Notes: a model not told the origin generated them from the sequence alone. A stretch of 64,000 bases of DNA from Acinetobacter kookii (GCF_900096895.1 NZ_FMYO01000009.1:55616-119615), one strand, 5' to 3'. Counted from the first letter of the stretch, positions 45,681 to 54,839 are shown. Made by a program: numbers and translations.

Positions 45681-46133
45681 ATGAAATTGGCAGTTCTTTG
45701 TGCTTTGAGTGGCATGATGCTCTTGGGGGCTTCTGCAACAACGCAGGCGGAAAATCGCTGGTCAAATTATCGCGGGGTAGATACCACCCGGTATCAACAT
45801 CGTCCTCATTATCCGCAAAATCATTACCCACAAAACAGTTATCCTCAGCATAACTATCCACAGCACTATCCGAATTATCCGCAGCGTCCACCGCATCATC
45901 AGCATTATCCGGTCATTCAGAATGGCATCAGCATTCAATATCAGGCACCGACCACCATCACGCAAAATTCACAAAGCTACAGCTGGGTCAATGGAGATCC
46001 CAACACTTCAAGGATTGAAAGTTCGCGTTATACCTTTATCAGCGATTGGCAGCGTTTAGGTTTACCTGCACCACCGAATGGTACTTATTGGATTTTTGAA
46101 AATGGGCGTTATGTGCTGGTGCCGAATCGTTAA
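45681..46133 (+). CDS. RcnB-like secreted protein with Tyr-Pro-Gln/His repeats
   Basis: 150 residues. The signal peptide (MKLAVLCALSGMMLLGASAT, cleavage after Thr-Gln-Ala) is followed by about 45 residues of irregular repeats of Asn/His-Tyr-Pro-Gln with many histidines. It ends with the RcnB-type domain DWQRLGLPAPPNGTYWIFEN and YVLVPNR. ATG 45681 is preferred over GTG 45672 because AGGTGG lies about 10 bases upstream. RcnB proteins act in periplasmic metal homeostasis; the His-rich linker fits metal binding, but this is inference. Confidence 0.7.
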   Translation: MKLAVLCALSGMMLLGASATTQAENRWSNYRGVDTTRYQHRPHYPQNHYPQNSYPQHNYPQHYPNYPQRPPHHQHYPVIQNGISIQYQAPTTITQNSQSYSWVNGDPNTSRIESSRYTFISDWQRLGLPAPPNGTYWIFENGRYVLVPNR

Positions 46134-46152
46134 AGATTCATTTTTAATGATT

Positions 46153-46192
46153 AAATCTCCCCAAACCCCTCTTTAAAAAGAGGGGCTTTTAA
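46153..46192. terminator. Bidirectional terminator, copy 2 of the hairpin repeat
   Basis: Stem CCCCTCTTT (46166-46174) with AAAGAGGGG, followed by CTTTT. Preceded by AATCTCCCC as in copy 1. It lies between converging genes and should serve both. Confidence 0.75.
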
Positions 46193-46196
46193 CATA

Positions 46197-46694
46197 TTAA
46201 GCTAATTCATCATCTTGTGGTCGAGGGGTTTTATCTACAGGTAGCGTTTTTTCTGAATGTTTGTCGCGAATGACTGATGGATAGGTCCAGGACGAGAAAC
46301 GCACCACCAAAATCGCAAATGCCAGGATCAGGATTGAACCGGTAATAATCACCAGATCCATATCGGCTTTATGGTCATGCTGGATATCTGAAATAAGTAA
46401 ACGGGTCAGGGCAGTAATGGCAATATAAATTAAAAAACGCACCGGCATATGATTGGTTTTGAAGTAAATACCGACCATGGCACCCAGTTCAAGATAAATA
46501 AACAGCAGCAGAATATCGTCAATGGTCGCAAATTGTTTAATGGTTAAAATTTCAAATACCGTATGTCCGGCAGACCAGATCACCATACAGCCAATAATAA
46601 ACAGTGCAATATAGTGAAAGCTTTCTACGGCGATATTTCCAAAACGGTCGAGGAGGGTCTCAATTTTTTCAACTTTGCTATCAGGCTTTGGCAT
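46197..46694 (-). CDS. PsiE-like membrane protein (phosphate-starvation-inducible family)
   Basis: A 165-residue membrane protein of four helices (about 20-42, 55-80, 83-100, 110-130). It has the PsiE family blocks FLIYIAITALTRLLISDIQ and YLELGAMVGIYFKTNHMPVRF. GGAGGAAAAG precedes the start. PsiE is induced in enterics by phosphate starvation but its function is unknown; no Pho box was identified here. The C-terminal tail is charged and cytosolic. Confidence 0.75.
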   Translation of the reverse strand: MPKPDSKVEKIETLLDRFGNIAVESFHYIALFIIGCMVIWSAGHTVFEILTIKQFATIDDILLLFIYLELGAMVGIYFKTNHMPVRFLIYIAITALTRLLISDIQHDHKADMDLVIITGSILILAFAILVVRFSSWTYPSVIRDKHSEKTLPVDKTPRPQDDELA

Positions 46695-46862
46695 CTTTTC
46701 CTCCTATATCTTACATGGTTATTTAGATGAAATATCATGCAATTTTCATGCACATTAGAAATAAGAAAATGAAAAATTGTAAATAATTTAAGGGGGTGTA
46801 TTTTTTTTATACTAAATTCATGTAATGTATGAATGGTTATTTCATTGATCAGGGAAAAGAAA

Positions 46863-47072
46863 ATGTTAGAAACAATTCAAACAAAAATTAATAATTTACA
46901 AAATGGTAAAAAACTTATTTTGGGTTCTGGCATTAAAATGGACGAAATGCAGAAATTGATCGCGTTATGTGAAAATTTACAAGCTGAAGGCGTGATTAAA
47001 ATTGTGAAAATTAATCAAAATGCTCAAAGTGACAAAAAAGTTTCAGATTCTATTATTGTGGAAAAAATCTAA
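46863..47072 (+). CDS. Small protein of unknown function
   Basis: 69 residues, cytosolic, rich in Lys, Ile and Asn: MLETIQTKINNLQNGKK start, then LILGSGIKMDEMQKLIALCE and a tail SDKKVSDSIIVEKI. ATG 46863 is preceded by AGGGAAAAG; the frame extends ten codons upstream. It is predicted to form two helices then strands. Unrecognised. A terminator follows. Confidence 0.5.
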   Translation: MLETIQTKINNLQNGKKLILGSGIKMDEMQKLIALCENLQAEGVIKIVKINQNAQSDKKVSDSIIVEKI

Positions 47073-47085
47073 TTCATTTTTCGCT

Positions 47086-47117
47086 AAAAAAACGCCTGCA
47101 TTTGCAGGCGTTTTTCT
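47086..47117. terminator. Bidirectional terminator
   Basis: Stem ACGCCTGC (47092-47099), loop ATTT, GCAGGCGT (47104-47111), with an A-run before and T-run after. It separates the small protein gene from the acyl-CoA dehydrogenase. Confidence 0.85.
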
Positions 47118-47138
47118 ATTGCTTATCTTTGTGCAGGA

Positions 47139-48920
47139 TTAAGCCTGATTGGTAAAGTAGTCTTCAGAGAAGTTCATGACCACGTCAGCACCGGCTTTTA
47201 CTTTGGTAATGCGCAGTGCAAGTTCAGGCAGAATGCGTTGTACAAAATAAAGTGCCAGTGACAATTTATTTTGATAGAACTCGCCGTCTTTGGCTTTCGC
47301 TGCATGGGCAATTTTTGCAAACATGTAAGAGAAGCTGAGCAGACCCACCGCATGCAGATAATCCACTGCTGCTGCATTCGGGAAGTCAACATTCTCTTTG
47401 CTGGCTTCAAGAATATATTGCGTAACCGATTCAACTTCTGCTGCTGCATCTAAAGTGGCATCTTTAATGAAGTTTAGATCCGCATCCAGACCATTGGTAA
47501 AATCACGGATTTCCTGAATGTATTCTGCAATGAATGCGCCACCACATTTAATGGTCTTACGGCCGATCAAATCCTGAGACTGAATACCGTTGGTGCCTTC
47601 GTAAATCTGCGAGATACGCAAGTCACGGATACATTGTTCCATGCCCCATTCACGAATGAAGCCATGACCGCCGAAAACCATTTGTGCATCTAAAGTTGCG
47701 TTAAATGCAGTGTCAGTCAGGTAAGCTTTTGCGATTGGCGTTAATAGCGCAACACGGTCATTGGCTTTCTTTACCGCTTCGGCATCGGTCGAGAATTTAG
47801 TGATATCAAGCTGTTGACCGACATACACCGCAAAAGCACGAGATGCTTCGTTGTTGGCACGCGCATTCAGTAACATACGACGGACGTCGCCATGGACCAA
47901 AATGCTGTCCGCAGGTTTGTTTGGAGATTTCACGCCAGAAGCACTACGACCTTGAAGACGGTCCGTCGCATATTGCGCAGCATTCTGGTAAGCAAATTCA
48001 GAAGCACCTAGACCTTGAATCCCCATAGACAGACGTTCGTAGTTCATCATCACGAACATGGCAGCCAGGCCTTCGTTTTCTTTACCGACCAGATAACCTT
48101 TGGCACCGTCAAAGTTCATTACGCAAGTCGCAGAGGCTTTAATACCCATTTTGTGTTCGATTGAACCTGGACCTGCATGGTTACGCTCACCCAAAGAACC
48201 ATCTTCATTTACTAGGAATTTCGGTACGATAAACAGTGAAATACCACGGGAACCGGCAGGGGCATCTGGCGTTTTCGCCAGGACCAGGTGAATGATGTTT
48301 TCAGCCAGGTCGTGGTCACCACCGGTAATGAAAATTTTGGTACCGGTAATGTTATAAGTGCCGTCTTCATTGCGTTCTGCTTTGGTTTTGATAATGCCCA
48401 AGTCAGTCCCTGCATGTGGCTCGGTCAAGCACATGGTACCTGACCATTCGCCCGAGTAGATTTTAGGCAGGTAAGTTTCTTTTTGCTCTTGGGAAGCATA
48501 GCTGTTTAATGCCATACCTGCACCCACAGACAGAAGCGGGTAGAGCATAAAAGATGGGTTGGTTGCAAACAGCATTTCATCAGAAAGCACGGTCAGCATT
48601 TTTGGCATTTCCTGACCGCCCCATTCAGCGTCAGCACCCAGACCAATCCAGCCGCCTTCTGCATATTGTTTGAAAGCTTCTTTAAAGCCCGCAGGGGTCG
48701 TCACATTGCCATTTTCAATTTTAGCGCCTTCTTCATCACCCGTACGGTTTAAAGGCAAAGTCACGTTTTGCGCAAATTTCGCCATTTCTTCAAGAATGGC
48801 TTCAGCTGTTGCTGCATCAACATGAGCAAGATTTTCATTGGCTTGCCAGAATTGTTCTGCATTGAAAACATCATTCAGAATGAATTTCATATCTGCAAGA
48901 GGTGCATTATAGATTGGCAT
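47139..48920 (-). CDS. Acyl-CoA dehydrogenase, large C-terminal-domain type (first of pair)
   Basis: 593 residues, about 200 longer than classic acyl-CoA dehydrogenases, as in the DmdC/FadE-like group with a C-terminal extension. Family blocks include MCLTEPHAGTDLGIIKTKAE, ITGTKIFITGGDHDLAENI, VFGGHGFIREWGMEQCIRD and RISQIYEGTNGIQSQDLIGR with the catalytic Glu. FAD-dependent first step of beta-oxidation; the chain length preference is unknown. The neighbour at 49090 is a paralogue, with about 170 bases between them and a terminator in the gap. Confidence 0.88.
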   Translation of the reverse strand: MPIYNAPLADMKFILNDVFNAEQFWQANENLAHVDAATAEAILEEMAKFAQNVTLPLNRTGDEEGAKIENGNVTTPAGFKEAFKQYAEGGWIGLGADAEWGGQEMPKMLTVLSDEMLFATNPSFMLYPLLSVGAGMALNSYASQEQKETYLPKIYSGEWSGTMCLTEPHAGTDLGIIKTKAERNEDGTYNITGTKIFITGGDHDLAENIIHLVLAKTPDAPAGSRGISLFIVPKFLVNEDGSLGERNHAGPGSIEHKMGIKASATCVMNFDGAKGYLVGKENEGLAAMFVMMNYERLSMGIQGLGASEFAYQNAAQYATDRLQGRSASGVKSPNKPADSILVHGDVRRMLLNARANNEASRAFAVYVGQQLDITKFSTDAEAVKKANDRVALLTPIAKAYLTDTAFNATLDAQMVFGGHGFIREWGMEQCIRDLRISQIYEGTNGIQSQDLIGRKTIKCGGAFIAEYIQEIRDFTNGLDADLNFIKDATLDAAAEVESVTQYILEASKENVDFPNAAAVDYLHAVGLLSFSYMFAKIAHAAKAKDGEFYQNKLSLALYFVQRILPELALRITKVKAGADVVMNFSEDYFTNQA

Positions 48921-49028
48921 AGTGAGTCACCTGTTTATTGTTTGATTCAGTTCGGTTTGATCAGTCTAATAGATGAAAATTCATGTGGTTAGACGACTAA
49001 AGGTTAATTTTTTTGTTTATTTGATAAA

Positions 49029-49065
49029 GAAAAAGGACTGCCAAAAACATGACTGTCCTTTTTCT
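49029..49065 (-). terminator. Terminator after the second acyl-CoA dehydrogenase gene
   Basis: Stem AAAAAGGAC with GTCCTTTTT. It lies between the two tandem genes, so they are probably transcribed separately. Confidence 0.75.
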
Positions 49066-49089
49066 CACCTCAGTTTAAAAATCCTGTAC

Positions 49090-50892
49090 TTAGAATGCGA
49101 AGTGTTCAGCATCTAAAGCCAGTAATGGCTCAACGCCACCCGCAATCACCTCAACGTGTGAGCGAACGCGTGGAAGAATTTTCTTGAAGTAGAAACGGGC
49201 AGTAGTCACTTTCGCGTTGTAGAAATCTACGTCAGTTGTACCAGCAGCCAATGTTTCTTGAGCAACAAGTGCCATACGAGCCCATAGGTAAGCAAGCGTT
49301 ACATAGCCAGAGAAGTACAGGTAATCTACTGCAGCAGCGCCAACTTCATCCGGGTTTTGCATTGCACGCATACCAATCTGCATAGTCAAATCACCCCACT
49401 CTTTGTTCAGAGCAGCAAGTGGTTCAACAAATTCTTTCATTGCAGCATTGTCTTTGTGGGCTTCGCAGAATTTATGGATGACTTTGGTGAAGTCTTTCAA
49501 CATTGCACCTTGAGTACCCAAAACTTTACGACCTAGCAAGTCAAGCGCCTGAATTTCAGTGGTACCTTCGTACAAGCAAGCGATACGTGTATCACGAACA
49601 ATCTGTTCCATACCGTGTTCAGAGATGAAACCGTGACCACCGAATACTTGAACACCGTGTTTCGCAGATTCAGAACCGGTTTCAGTCAAGAATGCTTTTG
49701 CGATCGGGGTAAGTAGTGACAACATGTTGTCCGCAGCTTTACGTTCTTCTTCAGTTGCACCTTGCTCTACCGTGTCTGCATAGAAAGACAATAAGTAAAC
49801 CAATGCACGGCCAGCTTCAGCAAAAGATTTTTGCGTTAATAGCATGTTGCGTACAGCAGGGTGAACAATAATTGGGTCTGCTTCTTTTTCTGGCGCTTTA
49901 ACGCCTGAAAGTGAACGCATTGCCAAACGGTCTTTAGCATAAGCCAATGCACCTTGGAACGCGCCTTCAGAAGCTGAAAGACCTTGTACCGCAGTACCAA
50001 TACGGGCAGTGTTCATGAATGTGAACATGCAGTTTAAGCCGCGGTTTTCAGGGCCAATCAGGAAGCCTTTTGCGTTATCAAAATTGAGTACACAGGTTGC
50101 GTTACCATGAATACCCATTTTGTGTTCAATTGAACCACAGCGAACGGTATTGCGTTCGCCAAGTGAACCATCAGCATTGAGGTTAAATTTCGGTACGATA
50201 AATAAAGAGATACCTTTAGTACCTTTTGGTGCACCCGGAAGACGCGCCAACACGATATGAATAATGTTCTCTGCCATGTCGTGTTCACCAGCAGAGATAA
50301 AGATTTTCTCGCCAGAAATTGCGTAGCTGCCATCTGCATTCGGTTCAGCTTTGGTACGGATAATTCCCAGATCTGAACCTGCGTGAGATTCTGTCAAGCA
50401 CATGGTACCGGTCCACTCACCTGAAACCAGCTTAGGCAAGTAAGTATCTTTTTGTTCTTGAGAGCCGTGATGTTCCAGGGTACGGACAGCACCGTGTGAA
50501 AGACCAGGGTACATACCCCATGCCCAGTTTGCAGTACCCACCATTTCAGAGATCACGTTGCCTAAAGAAACAGGCAAGGCTTGACCACCGTATTGCTCTT
50601 CAGCAGATAATGACGGGAAACCCAATTCGATATATTTTTGATAGGCTTCTTTAAAGCCTGTAGGTGTAGTTACCACACCATCATTCCAGGTACAACCTTC
50701 GCGGTCACCGCTTTGGTTGATTGGAGACAATTCATTTTCACAGAAGTCAGCCGCAGCTTCTAAATATTGATCAACCAATTCACGGCTTACGGTGTCAGAA
50801 AATGCAGGCAAGCTTGCATAATGTTGTTCAGCATTTAACAATTCATGTAGAACAAATTGCATATCACGTAAGGGCGCTTTGTATTGTGGCAT
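49090..50892 (-). CDS. Acyl-CoA dehydrogenase, large C-terminal-domain type (second of pair)
   Basis: 600 residues, aligning with the preceding gene along its whole length: MCLTESHAGSDLGIIRTKAE, ISGEKIFISAGEHDMAENII, VFGGHGFISEHGMEQIVRD and IACLYEGTTEIQALDLLGR. Differences are spread evenly, so this is an old duplication with likely divergence in substrate. ATG 50892 follows GAGGAAACCG. This type of tandem pair is common in Acinetobacter. Confidence 0.88.
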   Translation of the reverse strand: MPQYKAPLRDMQFVLHELLNAEQHYASLPAFSDTVSRELVDQYLEAAADFCENELSPINQSGDREGCTWNDGVVTTPTGFKEAYQKYIELGFPSLSAEEQYGGQALPVSLGNVISEMVGTANWAWGMYPGLSHGAVRTLEHHGSQEQKDTYLPKLVSGEWTGTMCLTESHAGSDLGIIRTKAEPNADGSYAISGEKIFISAGEHDMAENIIHIVLARLPGAPKGTKGISLFIVPKFNLNADGSLGERNTVRCGSIEHKMGIHGNATCVLNFDNAKGFLIGPENRGLNCMFTFMNTARIGTAVQGLSASEGAFQGALAYAKDRLAMRSLSGVKAPEKEADPIIVHPAVRNMLLTQKSFAEAGRALVYLLSFYADTVEQGATEEERKAADNMLSLLTPIAKAFLTETGSESAKHGVQVFGGHGFISEHGMEQIVRDTRIACLYEGTTEIQALDLLGRKVLGTQGAMLKDFTKVIHKFCEAHKDNAAMKEFVEPLAALNKEWGDLTMQIGMRAMQNPDEVGAAAVDYLYFSGYVTLAYLWARMALVAQETLAAGTTDVDFYNAKVTTARFYFKKILPRVRSHVEVIAGGVEPLLALDAEHFAF

Positions 50893-51145
50893 ATCGGTTT
50901 CCTCAATACTGGTTTAACCAGCGTTAATAATTCTAAATAAACATTGGAACGTATCTTCAATGACACGTATTTGTATGGCTCAATCGTGCAACATCTTCCC
51001 CCTTGGTACAAGCGTTAGGGGCTTTTTCTTGGTGACTGTAAAGTCAAAGATTTATAATTTGAAATGGCTAAGTATCTTGAGTGTAAATGCTTTTATGGCT
51101 TTGTGAGTGGCATAAATAGTCAAATGGTTTAATTTTTGACAGGCA
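50893..51145. other. Intergenic region before the acyl-CoA dehydrogenase pair
   Basis: Upstream region of the minus-strand gene starting at 50892; no coding frame or distinctive repeat was found. It presumably holds the promoter. Confidence 0.35.
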
Positions 51146-51176
51146 ATAAAAAAGGCGCAGAGCTGCGCCTTTTTAA
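51146..51176 (-). terminator. Terminator after the Spy-like lipoprotein gene
   Basis: Stem AAAAAGGCGCAG with CTGCGCCTTTTT, loop AG. It follows the minus-strand gene stop by about 15 bases; an A-run and T-run on either side make it bidirectional. Confidence 0.85.
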
Positions 51177-51189
51177 CTTTGGGTAAATT

Positions 51190-51840
51190 TTATGATGCAG
51201 GTTTTGCTGTTGTGGAACCCATAGGGGCTTTAGGCTGAAAGTGGACTTCACATTTACCATTGAGGGTGTGTGTGCCCATTTTGACTTGAACCGCCTTACC
51301 ATGAGGTTGACCTTGGCAAGCTTTTAACATGGCTTGCTGATGTGCCTGGTGCTGAGCGAGGCGCTGGTCAAATTGTCTGGTCAATTCTGCGCGTTTGGCA
51401 TCAGTCAGCGGTTCATCGTGTTGCATCCTGTACATGCCTTTCATTTCACCCTGCATGGCACGATGATCAGCTTGCATGTGCATCGCTCTCATTTCGCCAC
51501 GCATGCGCTTCATCTCTGCACGATCGGGAGTGAAATGCGTCACGCAAGTCCCAGCAATGCTTCTTTCACCTGCCTTGATTTGTACCGCAGAACCCACGGC
51601 TTTGCCGTCACAGGCTGTTTTCATGCTTTTCATCATTTGCTGGCGTTCGGCACGGACCTGCTGCCACTGCTCACGCTGTTCGGGTGTCATGTTGCGCTCA
51701 TGCTTTGGATGATGGTCTCGCATCATGCGCGGGTGGTCACCATCTTTGTCCTGAACCGTGCTGGTCGATTGGCAGGCTGTCAAAACACCCATACTGAGTA
51801 CGCTGGCACCGACTAAAGCCATTTTTGTCATGGAATTCAT
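51190..51840 (-). CDS. Lipoprotein with duplicated Cys-pair module, Spy-like Gln-rich helices
   Basis: 216 residues. The lipoprotein signal has lipobox Leu-Thr-Ala-Cys. The body holds Met-Thr-Pro-Glu-Gln-Arg-Glu-Gln, an LTxxQ-like start of a charged helix as in Spy/CpxP. A module with two cysteines (KTACDGKAVGSAVQIKAG ... GTCVTHF) follows. A second LTDAKRAELTRQ helix precedes a repeat of the module (KACQGQPHGKAVQVKMG ... GKCEVHF). So it is two tandem copies of helix plus Cys-pair unit. ATG 51840 follows GGAGAT. It is divergent from baeS, and Spy genes are typical Bae/Cpx targets; regulation by BaeR is inferred. Confidence 0.65.
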   Translation of the reverse strand: MNSMTKMALVGASVLSMGVLTACQSTSTVQDKDGDHPRMMRDHHPKHERNMTPEQREQWQQVRAERQQMMKSMKTACDGKAVGSAVQIKAGERSIAGTCVTHFTPDRAEMKRMRGEMRAMHMQADHRAMQGEMKGMYRMQHDEPLTDAKRAELTRQFDQRLAQHQAHQQAMLKACQGQPHGKAVQVKMGTHTLNGKCEVHFQPKAPMGSTTAKPAS

Positions 51841-51975
51841 TGTTGTTATCTCCAATGAAAAAACGAAATTTGATATGTTAAAGATTAAACAATAATGATG
51901 AAGAAACAATGAAGAGTATTTTTTTAGAAGGTTCGTTACAATAATTCATTGAGAAAAAAGATTGAGACTTAACTT

Positions 51976-53637
51976 TTGAAGATTCGCCGTGTTCCGATTG
52001 CCTTACGCCTGTTTCTGACCGTACTGTTCACCACCCTGGTGATTACGACGGTGAGTCTGGGGGTATTGCATTGGACCATGCAAAAGAACTTCGCCCGCTA
52101 TGTCGCGGATGTGGAAATGCAGAAGCTGGATCATGTAATCAGTAATCTGGCTGGCGTCTATTCGGTTTATCATGACTGGGGCAATGCCATTCAGGCACAA
52201 ATCCTGCAAATAGAAGGCACTGCTGCACCGGATGACTATGACCGTCTGTCTCGCTGGTGGTTACGCCGTCAATATGATATTGCCTTGCAACAGCGTTATT
52301 TTCAGGACAATACCTTGCTGAGTGTGTCTCCGAGTTTAAATAAAACCGGGCCGAGCAAACCGATTTTAGACGCAGAAGAGTTGCGCCTAATCGAGTTGAA
52401 TTTACCTTCCGAGTATCAGCCTTTTGAAGGGCTTAAATTTCCACTCAGTGCCAATCAGAATATCTTCCGCTCTGACCGGAAAGCTGAAGATAAGCCTGCC
52501 GATGCAACACCCACTCAAACTAAGAAAAAGCAGTTTATCTCTTTGCCAGACCGTTTGGGCTTAAGTTCCCGCTTGTCGCTGTATGATGCCAAAAAACAGT
52601 TTGTCGTGGGTGAGCCATCCGATATTCCAGTGTCATACCGTCCGATTATGGTGAATAACAAGGTAGTCGGTTATTTAGGCTTGAAGCCGGTGCTGGATCA
52701 GGATGATGCTTCTAGCATCAACTTCTTTAGTAACCAGAAACGTTATTTATTATTGGTGTACGGTTTAACGTTCCTGACCAGCTTGGTCGCGGCTTTATTG
52801 TTGGCCACTTATTTTAAAACGCCCATTCAGCGTTTGCTGCAAGGAACCCGCGAACTGACCAAAGGCAATTTCCAGCATCAGGTCACAGTCAACCGCAATG
52901 ATGAGCTGGGTGATTTATCGACAGAGTTGAACCATCTGGCGGTCATTCTGGATCAGCATGAAACCTCACGCCGTCAGTGGGTGGCAGATACTTCACATGA
53001 ATTAAAAACACCATTGGCGGTACTGCAAGCACAAATTGAGGCGATGCAGGACGGTATTCGCAAACCGACACCGGAACATTTTGAATCGATGCTGCGCCAG
53101 GTCACCAGCCTGAAAAAACTCACTCAGGATCTGGCCGACCTGGCTCAGGCTGAAGCACAGCAGTTGAAATGCTACATGGCAGACGTCAATCCGTGGAATG
53201 TGGTGCTGCAGGAAGTTGAAAACTTCAAGCCTAAATTTGCCCAGGCTGATCTATCCGTTTCGGTGCAGGGTGAAGGTGCGAATTTACAATTAGATATAGA
53301 TCGTTTTAAACAAATTATGGTCAACTTGCTGGGTAACAGTATTCGTTATACTGAAGCAGGCGGCGAGGTTCGTGTGCATACCGAGCAATCAGCCACCCAT
53401 TGGAGTGTGATTGTGGATGACAGTCCGCTTGGCTTGAGTGACGAACAGTTGGCACGTTTAGGCGAACGTTTCTATCGTGTGGATGATTCCCGTACCCGGA
53501 GTACCGGGGGAACAGGCTTGGGTCTGGCATTATCTGGTAAAATTGCGCAGGCAATGGGTGGACAGTTGAGTTTTGATCATTCTCCATTAGGTGGTTTGCG
53601 TTGCAAACTGACTTTTCCAAAACAGTTAAACAAATAA
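51976..53637 (+). CDS. baeS: Sensor histidine kinase BaeS
   Basis: A 553-residue inner-membrane kinase that starts with TTG at 51976. It has a membrane helix at about 10-33, a periplasmic domain of about 220 residues, a second helix at about 258-281, a HAMP segment, the H-box VADTSHELKTPLAVLQAQIE, the N-box LLGNSIRYTEAGG and the G2-box RSTGGTGLGLALSG. It pairs with the regulator encoded 13 bases downstream. BaeSR answers envelope stress and toxic compounds and influences efflux pumps in Acinetobacter. Assignment to BaeS over other HAMP kinases rests on the regulator, layout and the Spy-like neighbour. Confidence 0.82.
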   Translation: MKIRRVPIALRLFLTVLFTTLVITTVSLGVLHWTMQKNFARYVADVEMQKLDHVISNLAGVYSVYHDWGNAIQAQILQIEGTAAPDDYDRLSRWWLRRQYDIALQQRYFQDNTLLSVSPSLNKTGPSKPILDAEELRLIELNLPSEYQPFEGLKFPLSANQNIFRSDRKAEDKPADATPTQTKKKQFISLPDRLGLSSRLSLYDAKKQFVVGEPSDIPVSYRPIMVNNKVVGYLGLKPVLDQDDASSINFFSNQKRYLLLVYGLTFLTSLVAALLLATYFKTPIQRLLQGTRELTKGNFQHQVTVNRNDELGDLSTELNHLAVILDQHETSRRQWVADTSHELKTPLAVLQAQIEAMQDGIRKPTPEHFESMLRQVTSLKKLTQDLADLAQAEAQQLKCYMADVNPWNVVLQEVENFKPKFAQADLSVSVQGEGANLQLDIDRFKQIMVNLLGNSIRYTEAGGEVRVHTEQSATHWSVIVDDSPLGLSDEQLARLGERFYRVDDSRTRSTGGTGLGLALSGKIAQAMGGQLSFDHSPLGGLRCKLTFPKQLNK

Positions 53638-53650
53638 AGGAATAACATTC

Positions 53651-54337
53651 ATGAAACATATCATGCTGGTAGAAGATGAAGTGGAACTTGCACAACTGGT
53701 GCGGGACTATCTGGAAGCTGCGGGTTTTGAAGTCAGTATGTTTCATGATGGGCAAGAAGCCTATGACAGCTTTCTGCAACGTAAACCCAGTTTGATGATT
53801 CTGGACCTGATGGTGCCACGTATGGATGGCCTGACCATTTGCCGTAAAGTGCGTGAACAGTCCGATTTGCCGATTATTATGGTGACTGCCCGCACTGAAG
53901 AAATTGACCGTGTACTGGGCTTGAACATGGGCGCAGATGATTATATTTGTAAACCTTTTAGCCCGAAAGAACTGGTCGCGCGGGTACAAGCCGTGTTACG
54001 TCGTCTGGACCGTCAAGTTGAGCCTGAACAGAACAGCCTTTTCCGTATGGACAAAGCCCAGCAACGTATTTGGTATCAGCAAAAAACCTTGAACCTGACC
54101 CCGACTGAATTCCGTTTATTGGAGTTGTTCCTGGAACATGTAGGCCAGGTGTATTCACGTGCGCAATTACTCGATCATATTAACCCGGACAGTTTTGATG
54201 TGGCGGACCGAGTGATTGATAGCCATATTAAAAACCTGCGCCGTAAAATTTCTGATGCTGCCGAAACAGGCAACCGTCATGAATGGATTCAGGCGGTGTA
54301 TGGGGTGGGCTATCGTTTTGAATATCCTGAAGATTGA
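53651..54337 (+). CDS. baeR: Response regulator BaeR (OmpR family)
   Basis: 228 residues. The receiver domain has the acidic pair LVEDE, phospho-acceptor Asp in MILDLMVPRMDG (about 55), the Thr in MVTARTEE and Lys in YICKPFSP. The C-terminal winged helix contains LTPTEFRLLELFLEHVGQ and VDSHIKNLRRK-like VIDSHIKNLRRKI. ATG 53651 follows AAAGGAATAAC. Cotranscribed with the kinase gene. A terminator follows. Confidence 0.87.
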   Translation: MKHIMLVEDEVELAQLVRDYLEAAGFEVSMFHDGQEAYDSFLQRKPSLMILDLMVPRMDGLTICRKVREQSDLPIIMVTARTEEIDRVLGLNMGADDYICKPFSPKELVARVQAVLRRLDRQVEPEQNSLFRMDKAQQRIWYQQKTLNLTPTEFRLLELFLEHVGQVYSRAQLLDHINPDSFDVADRVIDSHIKNLRRKISDAAETGNRHEWIQAVYGVGYRFEYPED

Positions 54338-54362
54338 ATTGATTTTTTAATTCAATTTAAAC

Positions 54363-54394
54363 AAGGCGAGTCATGAAAATGGCTCGCTTTTTTA
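54363..54394 (+). terminator. Terminator after baeR
   Basis: Stem GCGAGTCAT with ATGGCTCGC (one wobble pair), loop GAAA, then a T-run. Confidence 0.8.
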
Positions 54395-54763
54395 TATTGC
54401 TGACTTTAATAGGGTAATCCGTTGTCGTTGCACTTTATTGAGTTTACTCACCACCAGTTCATAAGAATTTCTTATTAAATCCTGTACCAAGGATTCATCC
54501 AGATTTTCATCCTCATAAACAGTTATCCAGTGCTGCTTATTCATGTGCCAGCCTGCACGTATATAGGGATAAATATCCCGTAGCATGGCACCATCATCCG
54601 GGATAACTTTTAAGTTAATAGCTGCTTGGCCTTTTAAATGAAAGCTCAGCATAAAGACTTTATCCATGACTTTAAACACATCACAGCCATCGCCAAAAGG
54701 TTGGGTAATCGTCACTTCAGGTAGCTTTAAAGCAGTTTGGGAAGCAAGATTGTGCAAAGTCAT
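54392..54763 (-). CDS. MmcQ/YjbR family DNA-binding-like protein
   Basis: 123 residues. Start LHNLASQTALKLPEVTITQPF, then VFKVMDKVFMLSFH, PYIRAGWHMNKQHWITVYED and the C-terminal SYELVVSKLN are typical of the YjbR/CyaY-like fold family. Members have been proposed to bind DNA, but no specific function is proven. The gene converges on baeR and shares the terminator region at its end. Selection of the start ATG at 54763 is ordinary. Confidence 0.8.
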   Translation of the reverse strand: MTLHNLASQTALKLPEVTITQPFGDGCDVFKVMDKVFMLSFHLKGQAAINLKVIPDDGAMLRDIYPYIRAGWHMNKQHWITVYEDENLDESLVQDLIRNSYELVVSKLNKVQRQRITLLKSAI

Positions 54764-54839
54764 AAGTTTGAATAATCCAAAAGAAAACTGTGGATAATGC
54801 TGAAATTATCCACAGTTTTTAAATGCTTTGTGAATAACT

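Noticed and set aside
53321..53989. A 222-residue minus-strand frame opposite baeS/baeR
   Set aside because: It overlaps the kinase ATP-binding domain and the receiver domain, both intact on the plus strand; no conserved features.
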